Positions 53,225 through 61,907 of a DNA stretch of 64,000 nt are shown piece by piece. The notes under the pieces were generated by a model. It had not been told where the DNA came from, searched no databases, and saw nothing but the letters and a program-made list of their open reading frames with translations. Each line of letters starts with the position of its first letter. Position 1 is the stretch's first letter. Location of the stretch: assembly GCF_003173055.1 (NCBI RefSeq), contig NZ_QGLF01000004.1, positions 186,001 to 250,000 of the forward strand, read 5' to 3'. The stretch is from Zavarzinia compransoris. GTDB taxonomy: Bacteria; Pseudomonadota; Alphaproteobacteria; Zavarziniales; Zavarziniaceae. Made by a program: the position numbers and the translations under genes.

Positions 53225-54018
53225 GGCCGGGCGAAGAGGAGGTCGTGCACCTCCCGCGTGACCGCCTCGAAACGGGCGCTGCCGAGATCGCCGACGCCGA
53301 GCCCGGCAGTCTCGAAACTGCCGAGGGTGCGCCCGGGATGGGGGCTGAGCAGGTGAAGGCGGGTGCCGATCAGCACCGCCTCGTCGATGGCATGGGTGAC
53401 GAACAGCAGGGTCACGCCCAGGTCCTCGGCGATGGCGATCAGGTCGCGCTGCATCTGCAGGCGGGTCAGGGCGTCGAGGGCGGCGAAGGGTTCGTCCATC
53501 AGCAGGATGTCGGGCCCGGTGGCCAGCGCCCGGGCGATGGCCGCGCGCTGCTTCATGCCGCCGGACAGCATGTGGGGGAATTGCTCGACCGCCCGTTCCA
53601 GCCCGACCTTGCGCAGCGCATCCAGGGCGCGGGCGCGGGCTTCCCCGCGCGAGAGTTTACGGGCGACGCGCAAGGGAAAGGCGACATTGTCGGCCACCGT
53701 CATCCAGGGCAGCAATTGGTCGAATTCCTGGAACACCACGATCCGGTCCGGCCCGGGGCCGGTGACCGTCGCCCCGCGCAGGGCGATCCTTCCCGCCGCC
53801 GGGGCCAGGAAGCCCGCCACCGCCTTCAGGATCGACGACTTGCCGCAGCCCGAGGCGCCGAGCAGCACCAGCCGCTCGCCCTCGCCGATGGTGAAGGAGA
53901 CGTCGTCGACCGCGCGCAGCACCGCCCGGTCGGTGACATAGTCGAGGCAGAGGCCCCGGGCTTCGAGCACCGGGACCTCGGCGGCCAGGACGGCGGGATC
54001 AGCTGCCGGCACTGTCAT
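53221..54018 (-). CDS. ABC transporter ATPase (TauB/SsuB family)
   Basis: 265 residues. Walker A VLLGASGCGKSSILKAVAGF, signature MLSGGMKQRAAIARALA, Walker B ILLMDEPFAALDALTR and switch LFVTHAIDEAVLIG are all intact. The Q loop is VVFQEFDQLLPWM, characteristic of the nitrate/taurine family. Its ATG (54018) lies 20 bases inside the binding-protein gene, a longer overlap than elsewhere in the window. Confidence 0.93.
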   Translation of the reverse strand: MTVPAADPAVLAAEVPVLEARGLCLDYVTDRAVLRAVDDVSFTIGEGERLVLLGASGCGKSSILKAVAGFLAPAAGRIALRGATVTGPGPDRIVVFQEFDQLLPWMTVADNVAFPLRVARKLSRGEARARALDALRKVGLERAVEQFPHMLSGGMKQRAAIARALATGPDILLMDEPFAALDALTRLQMQRDLIAIAEDLGVTLLFVTHAIDEAVLIGTRLHLLSPHPGRTLGSFETAGLGVGDLGSARFEAVTREVHDLLFARP

Positions 54019-55006
54019 GCAGGTCCTCGAAGGTATAGTCCTTCCAGCTCTCCGCCTTCAGCTTGACCTGGCCGGTGCGGTAGAGGAATTCGGCGAACTT
54101 GAAGGTGTTCTGCGGCACCGTGGTGTAGCGCACCTCGGGATCGTTCAGCAGCTTGAGGACGAAGGCCGGTTCCAGCTTGGACTTGGTGACGCGGATATAG
54201 GTATCGGCCGCCGCTTCCCGGTTGGCCGCGACCCAGTCCGTCGCCTCGCGGAAGGCGGCGAGGAAGGCCTGGTAGGTCTTCGGGTTTTCCGCCCGGAACT
54301 TCAGGGTGGTGTAGACATGGGTCGGCGTCACCGGCCCGCCCAGGATGTCGTAGGAACTCCAGACCTTGTGGATCTTGGGGTCCAGCAGGGCCTGGTCCTG
54401 GAACGGCGAATTGGAAATATGGCCGACCACTTCGGTCGAGCCGGAGAGCAGCGCCGCCGTCGCATCCGGGTGGGGCAGGGAGATTTCATTGTCCGCCAGC
54501 TGGGCATGGTGGCCGACGCCGAATTCCTTCTCGGCGGCGATCTGCAATACGCGCGACTGCACCGAGACCCCGGCGGCGGGCGAGGCGATCTTGTCGCCCG
54601 GCTTGAAATCCCGCAGCGACTTGATGTCGGCACGGTTGGTCAGCAGGTAGTTCGGCTGGGCGCCCAGGGCGCCGATGATCTTCACCTGCCCCTTGGTCCG
54701 ATCCCACAGGGTCAGGAAGGGCCCGATGCCGGCCGAGGCGATGTCGATCGAGCCGGACAGCAGGGCGTCGTTCACCGCCGAACCGCCCGAAAGCTGGCGC
54801 CATTCGACCTCGATGTCGAGGCCCAGTTCCTTGCCGTGCTTCTCGATCAGCTTCTGGTCGCGGATGACGTGAAGGGGCAGGTACAGGGTGCCGAATTGCT
54901 CGACGATGGCGATCTTGCCCTCGGCGCGGGCAGCGCCCGGGGCGGCGGCGAACAGGCCGGCGGTGGCGGCGGCGACGGCAAGGCGTTTGAACAGGGATTT
55001 CATCAT
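53999..55006 (-). CDS. ABC transporter substrate-binding protein (SsuA/TauA/NrtA-like)
   Basis: 335 residues with a Sec signal (FKRLAVAAATAGLFAAAPGA ending RA-EG). The mature protein has EQFGTLYLPLHVIRDQKLIE, the typical GGSAVNDALLSGSIDIASAG stretch and AGVSVQSRVLQIAAEKEFG, then FRAENPKTYQAFLAAF. This is the periplasmic component of a sulfonate/nitrate/thiamine-precursor-like importer. No sulfonatase or nitrate reductase gene is close, so the substrate is open. An AT-rich region upstream probably contains the promoter. Confidence 0.9.
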   Translation of the reverse strand: MMKSLFKRLAVAAATAGLFAAAPGAARAEGKIAIVEQFGTLYLPLHVIRDQKLIEKHGKELGLDIEVEWRQLSGGSAVNDALLSGSIDIASAGIGPFLTLWDRTKGQVKIIGALGAQPNYLLTNRADIKSLRDFKPGDKIASPAAGVSVQSRVLQIAAEKEFGVGHHAQLADNEISLPHPDATAALLSGSTEVVGHISNSPFQDQALLDPKIHKVWSSYDILGGPVTPTHVYTTLKFRAENPKTYQAFLAAFREATDWVAANREAAADTYIRVTKSKLEPAFVLKLLNDPEVRYTTVPQNTFKFAEFLYRTGQVKLKAESWKDYTFEDLHDSAGS

Positions 55007-55152
55007 GGTCTCCGAAAGGCGGGAAGCGAAAGGCCGGGGCGGAAACGCCGACAGCAGTCGCGCGCGGTTCGGGGCGGCATTCGTTCCGGCGGCGGCCGGC
55101 GGCGGGGAGCAGGTAAAACCATGATTCCGAGTGAATTAATTTTTCTTATGTT

Positions 55153-55181
55153 ATTAGTGCGTTAATATAAATATATTACAA
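55153..55181 (-). promoter_or_regulatory. Candidate promoter for the ABC importer operon in an AT-rich patch
   Basis: TTGTAA (55181-55176) lies 17 bases upstream of ACTAAT (55158-55153) on the minus strand. The patch 55125-55195 is by far the most AT-rich stretch in the window and lies in the 296-base divergent gap (55007-55302) between the importer and the DUF2235 gene. It could also hold regulator sites. Confidence 0.35.
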
Positions 55182-55302
55182 AATTATATGTTTAATATGG
55201 GGCGGAAAGCGCGCCGGCACTGTCGCCGGACTTCAGGACCCGATTGGCGTCCGCGCGGCTGCTTGCTACCATCGATCGTTCTCAAATCTCCGGGTGCAAG
55301 CG

Positions 55303-56355
55303 ATGGGCAAGGCGATCGTCATCTGCTGCGACGGCACGGCGAATCAATTCGCGCGTGACAAGACCAATGTGCTTCGCACCTTCGAGGTCGTGCACAAGGG
55401 ACAGGGCCAGGTCGCCGTCTACCTGCCCGGCATCGGCACGATGGAGCCGCCGGGCCCGCTGACCGATATCGGGCGCCGCGCGGTCAGGATCGCCGCCATG
55501 GCCTTCGGCTATGGCCTGGAGCACGAGATCCGCAAGGCTTACGGCGCCATTTCCCGCCTCTACGAACCGGGCGACCGGCTCTATCTGTTCGGGTTCAGCC
55601 GGGGCGCCTATACGGTGCGGGCGGTGGCGGCGCTGATCCATATGTACGGCCTGCTGCCGGCGGCGGCGGAGGATCTCCACGCCTATGCCATCCGCTATCT
55701 GATCGATGCCGGCCGCAGCCGCGACCCCGCCCACTTCGGGCGCGCCAAGGCATTCAAGAAGACCTTCTCGGTCGCCGACTGCCGGGTCCATTTTCTCGGC
55801 GCCTGGGATACGGTCAGTTCGGTCGGCTGGTTCGGCAATCCCCTGACCCTGCGCTATACCGCCCGGAACCCGAGCATCGACAATATCCGCCACGCCCTCG
55901 CCATCGACGAGCGCCGGGCCTTCTTCCGCACCAACCAGTGCTACCCGACCGACGAGGCGCCGGCGCAGGACTTGCGGCAAGTGTGGTTCGCCGGCGTGCA
56001 CAGCGATATCGGCGGCGGCTATCCGGCGGCGGAGGCGGGCCTCGCCAAGATCAGCTTCCGCTGGATGATGGCGGAAGCGGAAGCCAAGGGCTTGGCGATC
56101 GACGCTCAGGCGCTGGACCTTGCCTTGAACGACCAGGGCCCGCCCGATCCCCAGGGCAAGCTGCACCGGTCCCTGACCCCCGCCTGGTGGCCGGCGGAAT
56201 TCGTGCCCAAGGCCCGAGGGGCCGGCGGCCGGGACGGGCTGCGCCTCAATCTCTTCCGCCGGCGGACCATCCCGGAAGGCGCCCATATCCATGGTTCGGT
56301 GTTCGCGCGCCAGGGGTACGCCCCGATCCTGCCGGCGCAGTACGAGACGGTATAG
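55303..56355 (+). CDS. DUF2235 lipase-like protein (Tle1-type alpha/beta hydrolase)
   Basis: 350 residues from the ATG at 55303; a GTG three codons earlier is weaker. The start is the DUF2235 hallmark KAIVICCDGTANQF. The nucleophile elbow is LFGFSRGAYTVRAVAAL (Ser99 in GFSRG), with VHSDIGGGYP (Asp of the triad) and CRVHFLGAWDTVSSVGW. A C-terminal GAHIHGSVFARQ supplies a likely catalytic His. T6SS Tle1 effectors share this domain, but many alphaproteobacterial members stand alone and are larger than or equal to this size. No signal peptide. Followed at once by a lipoprotein gene. Confidence 0.88.
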   Translation: MGKAIVICCDGTANQFARDKTNVLRTFEVVHKGQGQVAVYLPGIGTMEPPGPLTDIGRRAVRIAAMAFGYGLEHEIRKAYGAISRLYEPGDRLYLFGFSRGAYTVRAVAALIHMYGLLPAAAEDLHAYAIRYLIDAGRSRDPAHFGRAKAFKKTFSVADCRVHFLGAWDTVSSVGWFGNPLTLRYTARNPSIDNIRHALAIDERRAFFRTNQCYPTDEAPAQDLRQVWFAGVHSDIGGGYPAAEAGLAKISFRWMMAEAEAKGLAIDAQALDLALNDQGPPDPQGKLHRSLTPAWWPAEFVPKARGAGGRDGLRLNLFRRRTIPEGAHIHGSVFARQGYAPILPAQYETV

Positions 56356-56366
56356 CGGGGCGGGCG

Positions 56367-56966
56367 ATGCGGGGACGGGCGCTTGCCGTTCTGGTTTTCC
56401 TCGCCCTGGCGGCCTGCAGCCGGGACCGGCTGCCGGCGGATTGGGCTGCCGTCGGCCGGCCGGCCGGCTGTTCCTGGATCGACGGGACCTATGAGGCCAA
56501 GGGCCGCGCCGTCGACGCTGCCGGCGGCGGGATTCCCCTGGCGACCGCGCTGGTGCCGTCCCTGATCGACCGGGTGCCGGTCGATTACGCCGAACTCGCC
56601 AAGGTCGAACAGGTGGGGCTGCGCTGGGACGCGGGCGCCGGCGTCCTGCATATCGTGCCGGCGGGCGGCGACATGCCGGCGCAGGCGGTCGCCTATGGCT
56701 GCGGGGAGGGGCGGCTCGCCCTGCGCCGGGCCGGGCCGACGGTCGAAAAGGATTGGGTCGGCCTCGGCAGCGAGGACATCCAGGTCTGGCAGGATGCGGG
56801 CGGCGGCCTCGTGGTCTCGGCATCGTCCCGCGCGGTGTTCGCGGCCTTCATGCTGGTGCCCATGGCCGCGGGCAGTTCCCGCTACTACCGCTTCGAGCGC
56901 GTCACGCCCGCCCCATCGCCCGCGCCACCCGGGATGCCGGCGGCCGGCCCAGGGCATCGCCGATGA
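56367..56966 (+). CDS. Lipoprotein of unknown function
   Basis: 199 residues. A clear lipoprotein signal: MRGRALAVLVFLALAAC, with lipobox L-A-A-C at Cys17. The +2 residue is Ser, so outer-membrane sorting is expected. The mature part is beta-rich (SWIDGTYEAKGR, then VEQVGLRWDAGAGVLHIVPA) and ends in a Pro/Ala-rich stretch. No family recognised. It begins 11 bases after the DUF2235 stop, so it could be the partner or inhibitor of that lipase. Its 3' end overlaps the convergent HMG-CoA lyase gene by 65 bases. Confidence 0.75.
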   Translation: MRGRALAVLVFLALAACSRDRLPADWAAVGRPAGCSWIDGTYEAKGRAVDAAGGGIPLATALVPSLIDRVPVDYAELAKVEQVGLRWDAGAGVLHIVPAGGDMPAQAVAYGCGEGRLALRRAGPTVEKDWVGLGSEDIQVWQDAGGGLVVSASSRAVFAAFMLVPMAAGSSRYYRFERVTPAPSPAPPGMPAAGPGHRR

Positions 56967-57801
56967 ACCAAGCGGTATCGACGAGGCGGGAAAGATCGAT
57001 GCCGGTCTCGATGCCGAGGCCGTCGAGCATATAGACGAGGTCCTCGGTCGCGACATTGCCGCTGGCCCCGGCGGCATAGGGGCAGCCGCCCAGGCCGCCG
57101 ACCGAGGCATCGAACACCGTCACGCCGGTATCGAGGCAGGCCAGGATATTGGCCAGCGCCTGGCCATAGGTATCGTGGAAATGCAGGGCGAGGCGCTCGG
57201 CCGGCACCGCCTGCATCACCCGTTCGACCATGGCGCGGGCCTTGGCCGGCGTGCCCCGGCCGATCGTATCCCCGAGCGAGACTTCATAGCAGCCAAGGGC
57301 CGCCAGCCGCCCGGCCACATGGGCGACGGCTTCAGGCGCGATCTCGCCCTCGTAGGGGCAGCCGAGCACGCAGGAGACATAGCCCCGGACCCTGACGCCG
57401 CGCGCCGCCGCGAGGTCCATCACGGGCACGAAACGGTCCAGGCTGTCGTCGATCGAGCAATTGATGTTGCGGCGGGAAAAACTCTCCGAGGCGGCGGCGA
57501 AGACCGCGACCTCGTCGACGCCGGCGGCGATCGCCGCCTCCATCCCCTTCAGGTTGGGCACCAGGACCGGATAGGTCACATCCGGCCGGCGCAGGATGCC
57601 GGCAAGCACCGCATCCGAATCCGCCATCTGCGGCACCCACCGGGGCGAGACGAAGCTGCCCGCCTCGATCGTCTTCAGGCCGGCGGCGGCAAGCCGTGCG
57701 ATCAACTCGATCTTGACCGCGGCGGGCAGGGCCATGGCTTCGTTCTGCAGGCCGTCGCGCGGGCCGACGTCGACGATGCGGACACGGGCGGGCAGGGACA
57801 T
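56902..57801 (-). CDS. Hydroxymethylglutaryl-CoA lyase
   Basis: 299 residues from the ATG at 57801. TIM-barrel HMGL signatures are IVDVGPRDGLQNE, the substrate-contacting ASESFSRRNINCS, LGDTIGRGTP, ALHFHDTYGQALANILA and the Cys loop GGLGGCPYAAGASGNVATED. It cleaves HMG-CoA to acetoacetate and acetyl-CoA in leucine degradation. No methylcrotonyl-CoA carboxylase genes are nearby. One base separates its start from the stop of the gene upstream. Confidence 0.95.
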   Translation of the reverse strand: MSLPARVRIVDVGPRDGLQNEAMALPAAVKIELIARLAAAGLKTIEAGSFVSPRWVPQMADSDAVLAGILRRPDVTYPVLVPNLKGMEAAIAAGVDEVAVFAAASESFSRRNINCSIDDSLDRFVPVMDLAAARGVRVRGYVSCVLGCPYEGEIAPEAVAHVAGRLAALGCYEVSLGDTIGRGTPAKARAMVERVMQAVPAERLALHFHDTYGQALANILACLDTGVTVFDASVGGLGGCPYAAGASGNVATEDLVYMLDGLGIETGIDLSRLVDTAWFIGDALGRPPASRVARAMGRA

Positions 57802-57802
57802 G

Positions 57803-58972
57803 TCAGGCGCCTTCCTCGTGGCGATAGGGGGCGTGGTCGGAAAGATCGTCGGCTTCCGCCGCCACTGCCGCCCGTTCCTGCTCCAGGTAATCGGCGACGG
57901 CACGGCGGAAACCGGAATCGTTGATCCAATGCAGCGAATGGGTCTGGCGCGGCACGTAACCGCGGGCGAGCTTGTGCTCCCCTTGCGCGCCGGCCTCGAC
58001 CCGGGCCAGGCCGCGGGCGATGGCGAAATCGATCGCCTGGTAATAGCAGACTTCGAAATGCAGGCAGGGGTGATCCTCGATCGCGCCCCAGTTGCGGCCA
58101 TAGAGCGTGTCGTCGCCGATCAGGTTCAGGGCGCCGGCGATCCAGCGCCCGTCGCGCCGGGCCATGACCAGCAGCACGCGGTCGCGCAGTGTCTCGTGCA
58201 GGCGGGTGAAGAAGGCGCGGTTCAGATAGGGCGTGCCCCATTTGACGCTGCCGGTCGCAAGGTAGCAGCGCTCGAAGGCCAGCCAGTGCTCGGGCGTCAG
58301 GGCGTCGCCGGTCAGGGCGTGGACCTCGATCGTGCCGCCGGCCAGGGCTTGCTGGCGTTCCTTGCGGATCTGCTTCCGCTTTCGCGACGCCAGCGCGGCC
58401 AGGAAATCGTCGAAATGCCGGTAATCGCGATTGTCCCAATGGAACTGGCGGTCGGTCCGGCGCAGGAAGCCGGCCTCGCCCAGGCGCTGCCACTCCCCCT
58501 CGGTCGCGAAGGTGATGTGAAGCGAGGACAGGCCATTGTCCCGGGCAAGGCCGATGGCGGCCTCGGCCAGGGTAAGCTCGACCGCGGGCCGGTCGGCGCC
58601 GGGGGCGACCAGGACGCGCGGCCCGGTCACCGGGGTGAAGGGCACGCTCGACTGGAGTTTCGGGTAATAGCGCCCGCCCGCCCGCTCGTAGGCGTTGGCC
58701 CAGCCCTGGTCGAAGACATATTCGCCCTGGGAATGGCTTTTCAGGTAGAGGGGCAGAATGCCCCGAAGCGCCCCCGCGCCGTCCCTGAGCACGAGATGAT
58801 GGGGTGCCCAGCCGGTCTGGCGCGCGGCGGCGCCCGATTGCTCGACCGCCAGGAAGAAGGCATGGCTGACGAAGGGATTGGCGGTGCCGGCGCAGGCGTC
58901 CCAGGCCGCGCCATCGATCAGATGGGCGCCCTGGGCGATCTCGATCCGGGGGCTGTCGTCGCGTTCATCCAT
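57803..58972 (-). CDS. FemAB/GNAT-like (DUF482) protein
   Basis: 389 residues. The start IDGAAWDACAGTANPFVSHA and the blocks LPLYLKSHSQGEYVFDQGWA, YYPKLQSSVPFTPVTGPRVL and FHWDNRDYRHFDDFLAAL, followed by RKRKQIRKER, are the DUF482 pattern ('peptidogalycan biosynthesis' family). The fold is two GNAT-like halves as in FemABX, which use aminoacyl-tRNA; no activity is established for this branch. The gene follows the MFS exporter by 18 bases. Confidence 0.88.
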   Translation of the reverse strand: MDERDDSPRIEIAQGAHLIDGAAWDACAGTANPFVSHAFFLAVEQSGAAARQTGWAPHHLVLRDGAGALRGILPLYLKSHSQGEYVFDQGWANAYERAGGRYYPKLQSSVPFTPVTGPRVLVAPGADRPAVELTLAEAAIGLARDNGLSSLHITFATEGEWQRLGEAGFLRRTDRQFHWDNRDYRHFDDFLAALASRKRKQIRKERQQALAGGTIEVHALTGDALTPEHWLAFERCYLATGSVKWGTPYLNRAFFTRLHETLRDRVLLVMARRDGRWIAGALNLIGDDTLYGRNWGAIEDHPCLHFEVCYYQAIDFAIARGLARVEAGAQGEHKLARGYVPRQTHSLHWINDSGFRRAVADYLEQERAAVAAEADDLSDHAPYRHEEGA

Positions 58973-58990
58973 GACAGGGGCAGGGTGGCC

Positions 58991-60505
58991 TCAGCCGCCC
59001 GCCTTGCCAAGGGTGGGCTTTGCCTGCACTTGCGTTTTTTCCGCCGGCAGCAGGCGGAACAGGGCCAGCGCGATCAGGGCCAGCACCCCCAGCGCCGCCC
59101 CCAGGACGACCCGGAAGCCCTGGTCGAAGGCGGCCCGGCCGGCCGCGGCCAGGGCATCGCCGGCCTCCCCGCCCAGGGCGGCGGCGGCGGCCAGCGTCGC
59201 ACCGATCGATTCCCCCGCGCCCGTGTGGCCAAGGGTATAGACGATCCCGATCAGCGACCCGAACAGGGCGATGCCGAGGCCGGTGCCGATCTCATAGGCG
59301 ACCGATTCGATGGAGGCTGCGGCCCCCGCCTTTTCCGCCGGTGCCGCCGCCATGATGCTGGCGGTGGCAAGGGCCATGGCCGCGCCATGGCCGAGGCCGA
59401 GCAGCACCATGGCGCCCAGCGTCGCGCCCGCCGGCCCGGCGCCCAGCAGCAGGCCATAGCCCGCCATGGCGGTCGCCAGCGCCAGCAGCCCGAGCCCGCG
59501 CAGCCCGAAGCGCGGCAGCAGGTAGCCGGCCAGCGGCGCCGCCAGGGCGGCCGCGACGTCGAGCGGGACGATGACCAGCCCCGCCGCCAGCGGCGACCGG
59601 GCCTGGACGAATTGCAGGTGCTGCATGAAGACGAGAACGAAACCGACCAGCACCAGGATCGGCCCGGCCGCCGTCAGCACGCCGAGCGAAAAGCGCGGGT
59701 TCAGGAACAGGCGCAGGTCCAGCATGGGCACCGGCGCCCGCCACTGCCGCCGGGCGAACAGGCCGAGAAGGAAAAGGCCGCCCAAGCCGCCCGCCAGCAC
59801 GCCCGGGCTGGCCCCGTCGCCATGGGCGACGGCCTTGACGGCATAGACGAGGCCGACCAGCCCGATGATCCCGGCCAGCGCGGTCAGGGGTTCGATCGGG
59901 GCCATGGTCGGTTGGGGCTCGTTGCCCAGGCGGTGGCTGATGATGGCGATGCCGATGAAGGCCAGCGGCAGGTTGACCAGGAAGACCGAACCCCACCAGA
60001 AATGTTCGAGCAGCACGCCACCGATGACCGGGCCGAGCGCCGACCCGGCAGAGGCGACGGCGCCCCAGACGCCGATGGCGATGCCGCGTTCCCGGGGATC
60101 GGTGAAGATCCGCCGGACCAGGGCCAGCGACGACGGGATGATCATGCAGCCGCCAAGCGCAAGCCCCACCCGGCAGGCGATCAGCAGGGCAGGGCTGGGC
60201 GCGAAGGCGGCGAAGCCGGAGGCGAGGCCGAAGATGCCGAGCCCGGTCAGCAGCAGGTTGCGCTGGCCGAAACGGTCGCCCAGGGGCCCGGCCATGAGCA
60301 CGAGGCCGGCCATGGTCAGGGGATAGATGTCCATGATCCACAGGATCTCGGTGCCGCTGGCGCCCAGGTCCCGGGTCAGGGCCGGAATGGCCAGATAGAG
60401 CACGGTCGAATCGATCGTCACCGGCAGGAAGGACAGGGCGATGACCGCCAGCACCAGCCAGCGGCTTTTCCCCGCCGGGACCGTGGTCGTCGGTTCGTTG
60501 CTCAT
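58991..60505 (-). CDS. MFS exporter, DHA2-type (14 membrane helices)
   Basis: 504 residues from the ATG at 60505. The hydrophobicity pattern supports 14 helices. The DHA2 motifs are VTIDSTVLYLAIPALTRDLG (D1, with Asp in helix 1), GPLGDRFGQRNLLLTG (motif A) and GSALGPVIGGVLLEHFWWG (motif C). The closest named relatives are the SmvA/QacA-like drug or cation exporters. Its start overlaps the stop of the tetR-type gene (60502-60505), so both are under one control. Confidence 0.92.
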   Translation of the reverse strand: MSNEPTTTVPAGKSRWLVLAVIALSFLPVTIDSTVLYLAIPALTRDLGASGTEILWIMDIYPLTMAGLVLMAGPLGDRFGQRNLLLTGLGIFGLASGFAAFAPSPALLIACRVGLALGGCMIIPSSLALVRRIFTDPRERGIAIGVWGAVASAGSALGPVIGGVLLEHFWWGSVFLVNLPLAFIGIAIISHRLGNEPQPTMAPIEPLTALAGIIGLVGLVYAVKAVAHGDGASPGVLAGGLGGLFLLGLFARRQWRAPVPMLDLRLFLNPRFSLGVLTAAGPILVLVGFVLVFMQHLQFVQARSPLAAGLVIVPLDVAAALAAPLAGYLLPRFGLRGLGLLALATAMAGYGLLLGAGPAGATLGAMVLLGLGHGAAMALATASIMAAAPAEKAGAAASIESVAYEIGTGLGIALFGSLIGIVYTLGHTGAGESIGATLAAAAALGGEAGDALAAAGRAAFDQGFRVVLGAALGVLALIALALFRLLPAEKTQVQAKPTLGKAGG

Positions 60506-61092
60506 GGGGCCAGGGCCTTGTGAATGAGGTCGAGGAAGGTGGCGGTGGCGCGGGCGAGGTCGAAATCCGGCTCGATCGCCATGCGCCCCACGGCGCCGTC
60601 GATCAGGGCGATCAGGAACACGGTGGTCGCCTGCACGTCCAGCCCCGGGCGGCAGTCGCCCCGGGCCGCCGCCCGCGCGATCAGGGTGGCGAAACCGGCC
60701 TTCACCGCTTCGTCGTCCAGGGCGATCGCCGCCCGCACCCGGTCGTTGCGGGCGGTCTCGGCCAGGATTTCCAGCCACAGGCGCGACTGGGTGCGGTCCT
60801 GCGCCTCGGTCAGGTAATGGACCAGCAGGGCGTCGAGCGCGGCCAGGGGATCGGGGCGGGCCAGGGCGGCGGCGGTGACGGCGGCCACCGCCTCGCGCTG
60901 CTGGTCGGCGATGGCGCAGACGATCGCCTCCTTCGCCGGGAAATAGCGATAGAGATTGGCCGGCGTCACCCCGGAGGCGGCGGCGATATCGGCCATGCCC
61001 GTGGCATGGAAGCCCCGGTCGGCGAAATGCTGTTTCGCCGCCTCGAGAATGGCGCGCCGCCGCGCCTCCCGGTTCTGGTCCCGCTTGCTCAT
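60502..61092 (-). CDS. TetR-family repressor
   Basis: 196 residues from the ATG at 61092 (MSKRDQNREARRRAILE); an upstream ATG at 61128 would add 12 residues. The helix-turn-helix is EAAKQHFADRGFHATGMADI, then AAASGVTPANLYRYFPAKEA, as usual. The C-terminal ligand domain is typical. Direct coupling to the MFS gene suggests it represses the exporter and itself and responds to an exported compound. A short dyad lies just upstream of the chosen start. Confidence 0.92.
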   Translation of the reverse strand: MSKRDQNREARRRAILEAAKQHFADRGFHATGMADIAAASGVTPANLYRYFPAKEAIVCAIADQQREAVAAVTAAALARPDPLAALDALLVHYLTEAQDRTQSRLWLEILAETARNDRVRAAIALDDEAVKAGFATLIARAAARGDCRPGLDVQATTVFLIALIDGAVGRMAIEPDFDLARATATFLDLIHKALAP

Positions 61093-61111
61093 GGCCTTGG
61101 AAAAAAGAAAG

Positions 61112-61127
61112 TGAACGATCGCCTTCA
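61112..61127. promoter_or_regulatory. Candidate TetR operator
   Basis: TGAA (61112-61115) and TTCA (61124-61127) form the ends of a 16-base imperfect dyad containing GTGAACGATC, 20 bases before the tetR-type start. The position suits autoregulation. If translation really starts at 61128, this would be coding. Confidence 0.35.
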
Positions 61128-61160
61128 TTCTATCGCCGGACCCGGCGAAGGCAAGGACCG

Positions 61161-61907
61161 TCAGCGCCCGCCGCCGACGTTCAGGATCGCGCCGGTGACA
61201 TAGCTCGCCGCCGGCGACAGCAGCCAGAGCACGGCTTCCGCCACTTCCTCGCCGGTGCCGGCGCGCTTCATCGGGATCAGGGGCGCCATGCGCGCCGGCC
61301 GGCCGGGGTCGCCGGCGGCGGCATGCAGGTCGCTGTCGATCAGGCCCGGGGCGACGGCATTGACCCGGATGCCGTCGTCCGCCACCTCGCGGGCAAGGCC
61401 GATGGTGAAACTGTTCACCGCGCCCTTGCTGGCGGCGTAATGGACCCATTCATGGGCCCCTCCGGTTTCCGCCGCGCGGGAGGAAATATTGACGATGGCC
61501 CCGCCCGGCCCGCCCCGGCTGTGCGCCAGCCGGCGCACCGCCTCGCGGCAGGCGATCATGGTGCCCAGCACATTGACCGCCAGCACCCGCGCCGCCATCC
61601 CGGCATCGAGATCGGCAACCGCGCTGAAGCCGCCGGTGATGCCGGCATTGTTGACGAGACCGGCGAGGGGGCCCAGGACCTCGGCCGCAGCAAAGAGCGC
61701 GGCGACGGCGCCCTCGTCGGCGATATCGCCGGGAATGGCCAGGGCCCGGCCGCCGGCGCCCGCGATCTCGTCGACCACGGCCCGGGCGGCATGGATGTCG
61801 GCGGCGTAATTGACCGCGACGGCATAGCCCGCCTGGGCGGCACGGCGGCAGATCGCGGCGCCGATGCCGCGCCCGCCGCCGGTGACGATCAACGTGCCCC
61901 GGCTCAC
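61161..61907 (-). CDS. Short-chain dehydrogenase/reductase (SDR)
   Basis: 248 residues from a GTG at 61907 that overlaps the GDPD stop (GTGA). Classical SDR features are LIVTGGGRGIGAAICRRA (cofactor loop), VNNAGITGG, the active-site Ser-Tyr-Lys in IVNISSRAAE...WVHYAASKGA, and a C-terminal VTGAILNVGGG. The residue after the last glycine-loop strand is NYAAD, which hints at NADP. Likely an oxidoreductase of the 3-oxoacyl-reductase type; substrate unknown. Last gene of the aguA-ridA-membrane protein-GDPD-SDR run. Confidence 0.92.
   Translation of the reverse strand: MSRGTLIVTGGGRGIGAAICRRAAQAGYAVAVNYAADIHAARAVVDEIAGAGGRALAIPGDIADEGAVAALFAAAEVLGPLAGLVNNAGITGGFSAVADLDAGMAARVLAVNVLGTMIACREAVRRLAHSRGGPGGAIVNISSRAAETGGAHEWVHYAASKGAVNSFTIGLAREVADDGIRVNAVAPGLIDSDLHAAAGDPGRPARMAPLIPMKRAGTGEEVAEAVLWLLSPAASYVTGAILNVGGGR

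Noticed and set aside
55303-56966. Calling a type VI secretion locus
   Set aside because: No Hcp, VgrG, PAAR or sheath gene is in the window; only the lipase domain is suggestive.
57596-60523. A 975-codon plus-strand frame opposite the FemAB-like and MFS genes
   Set aside because: Gln/Gly/Arg/Asp-rich antisense translation without motifs; the minus-strand genes have full family signatures.
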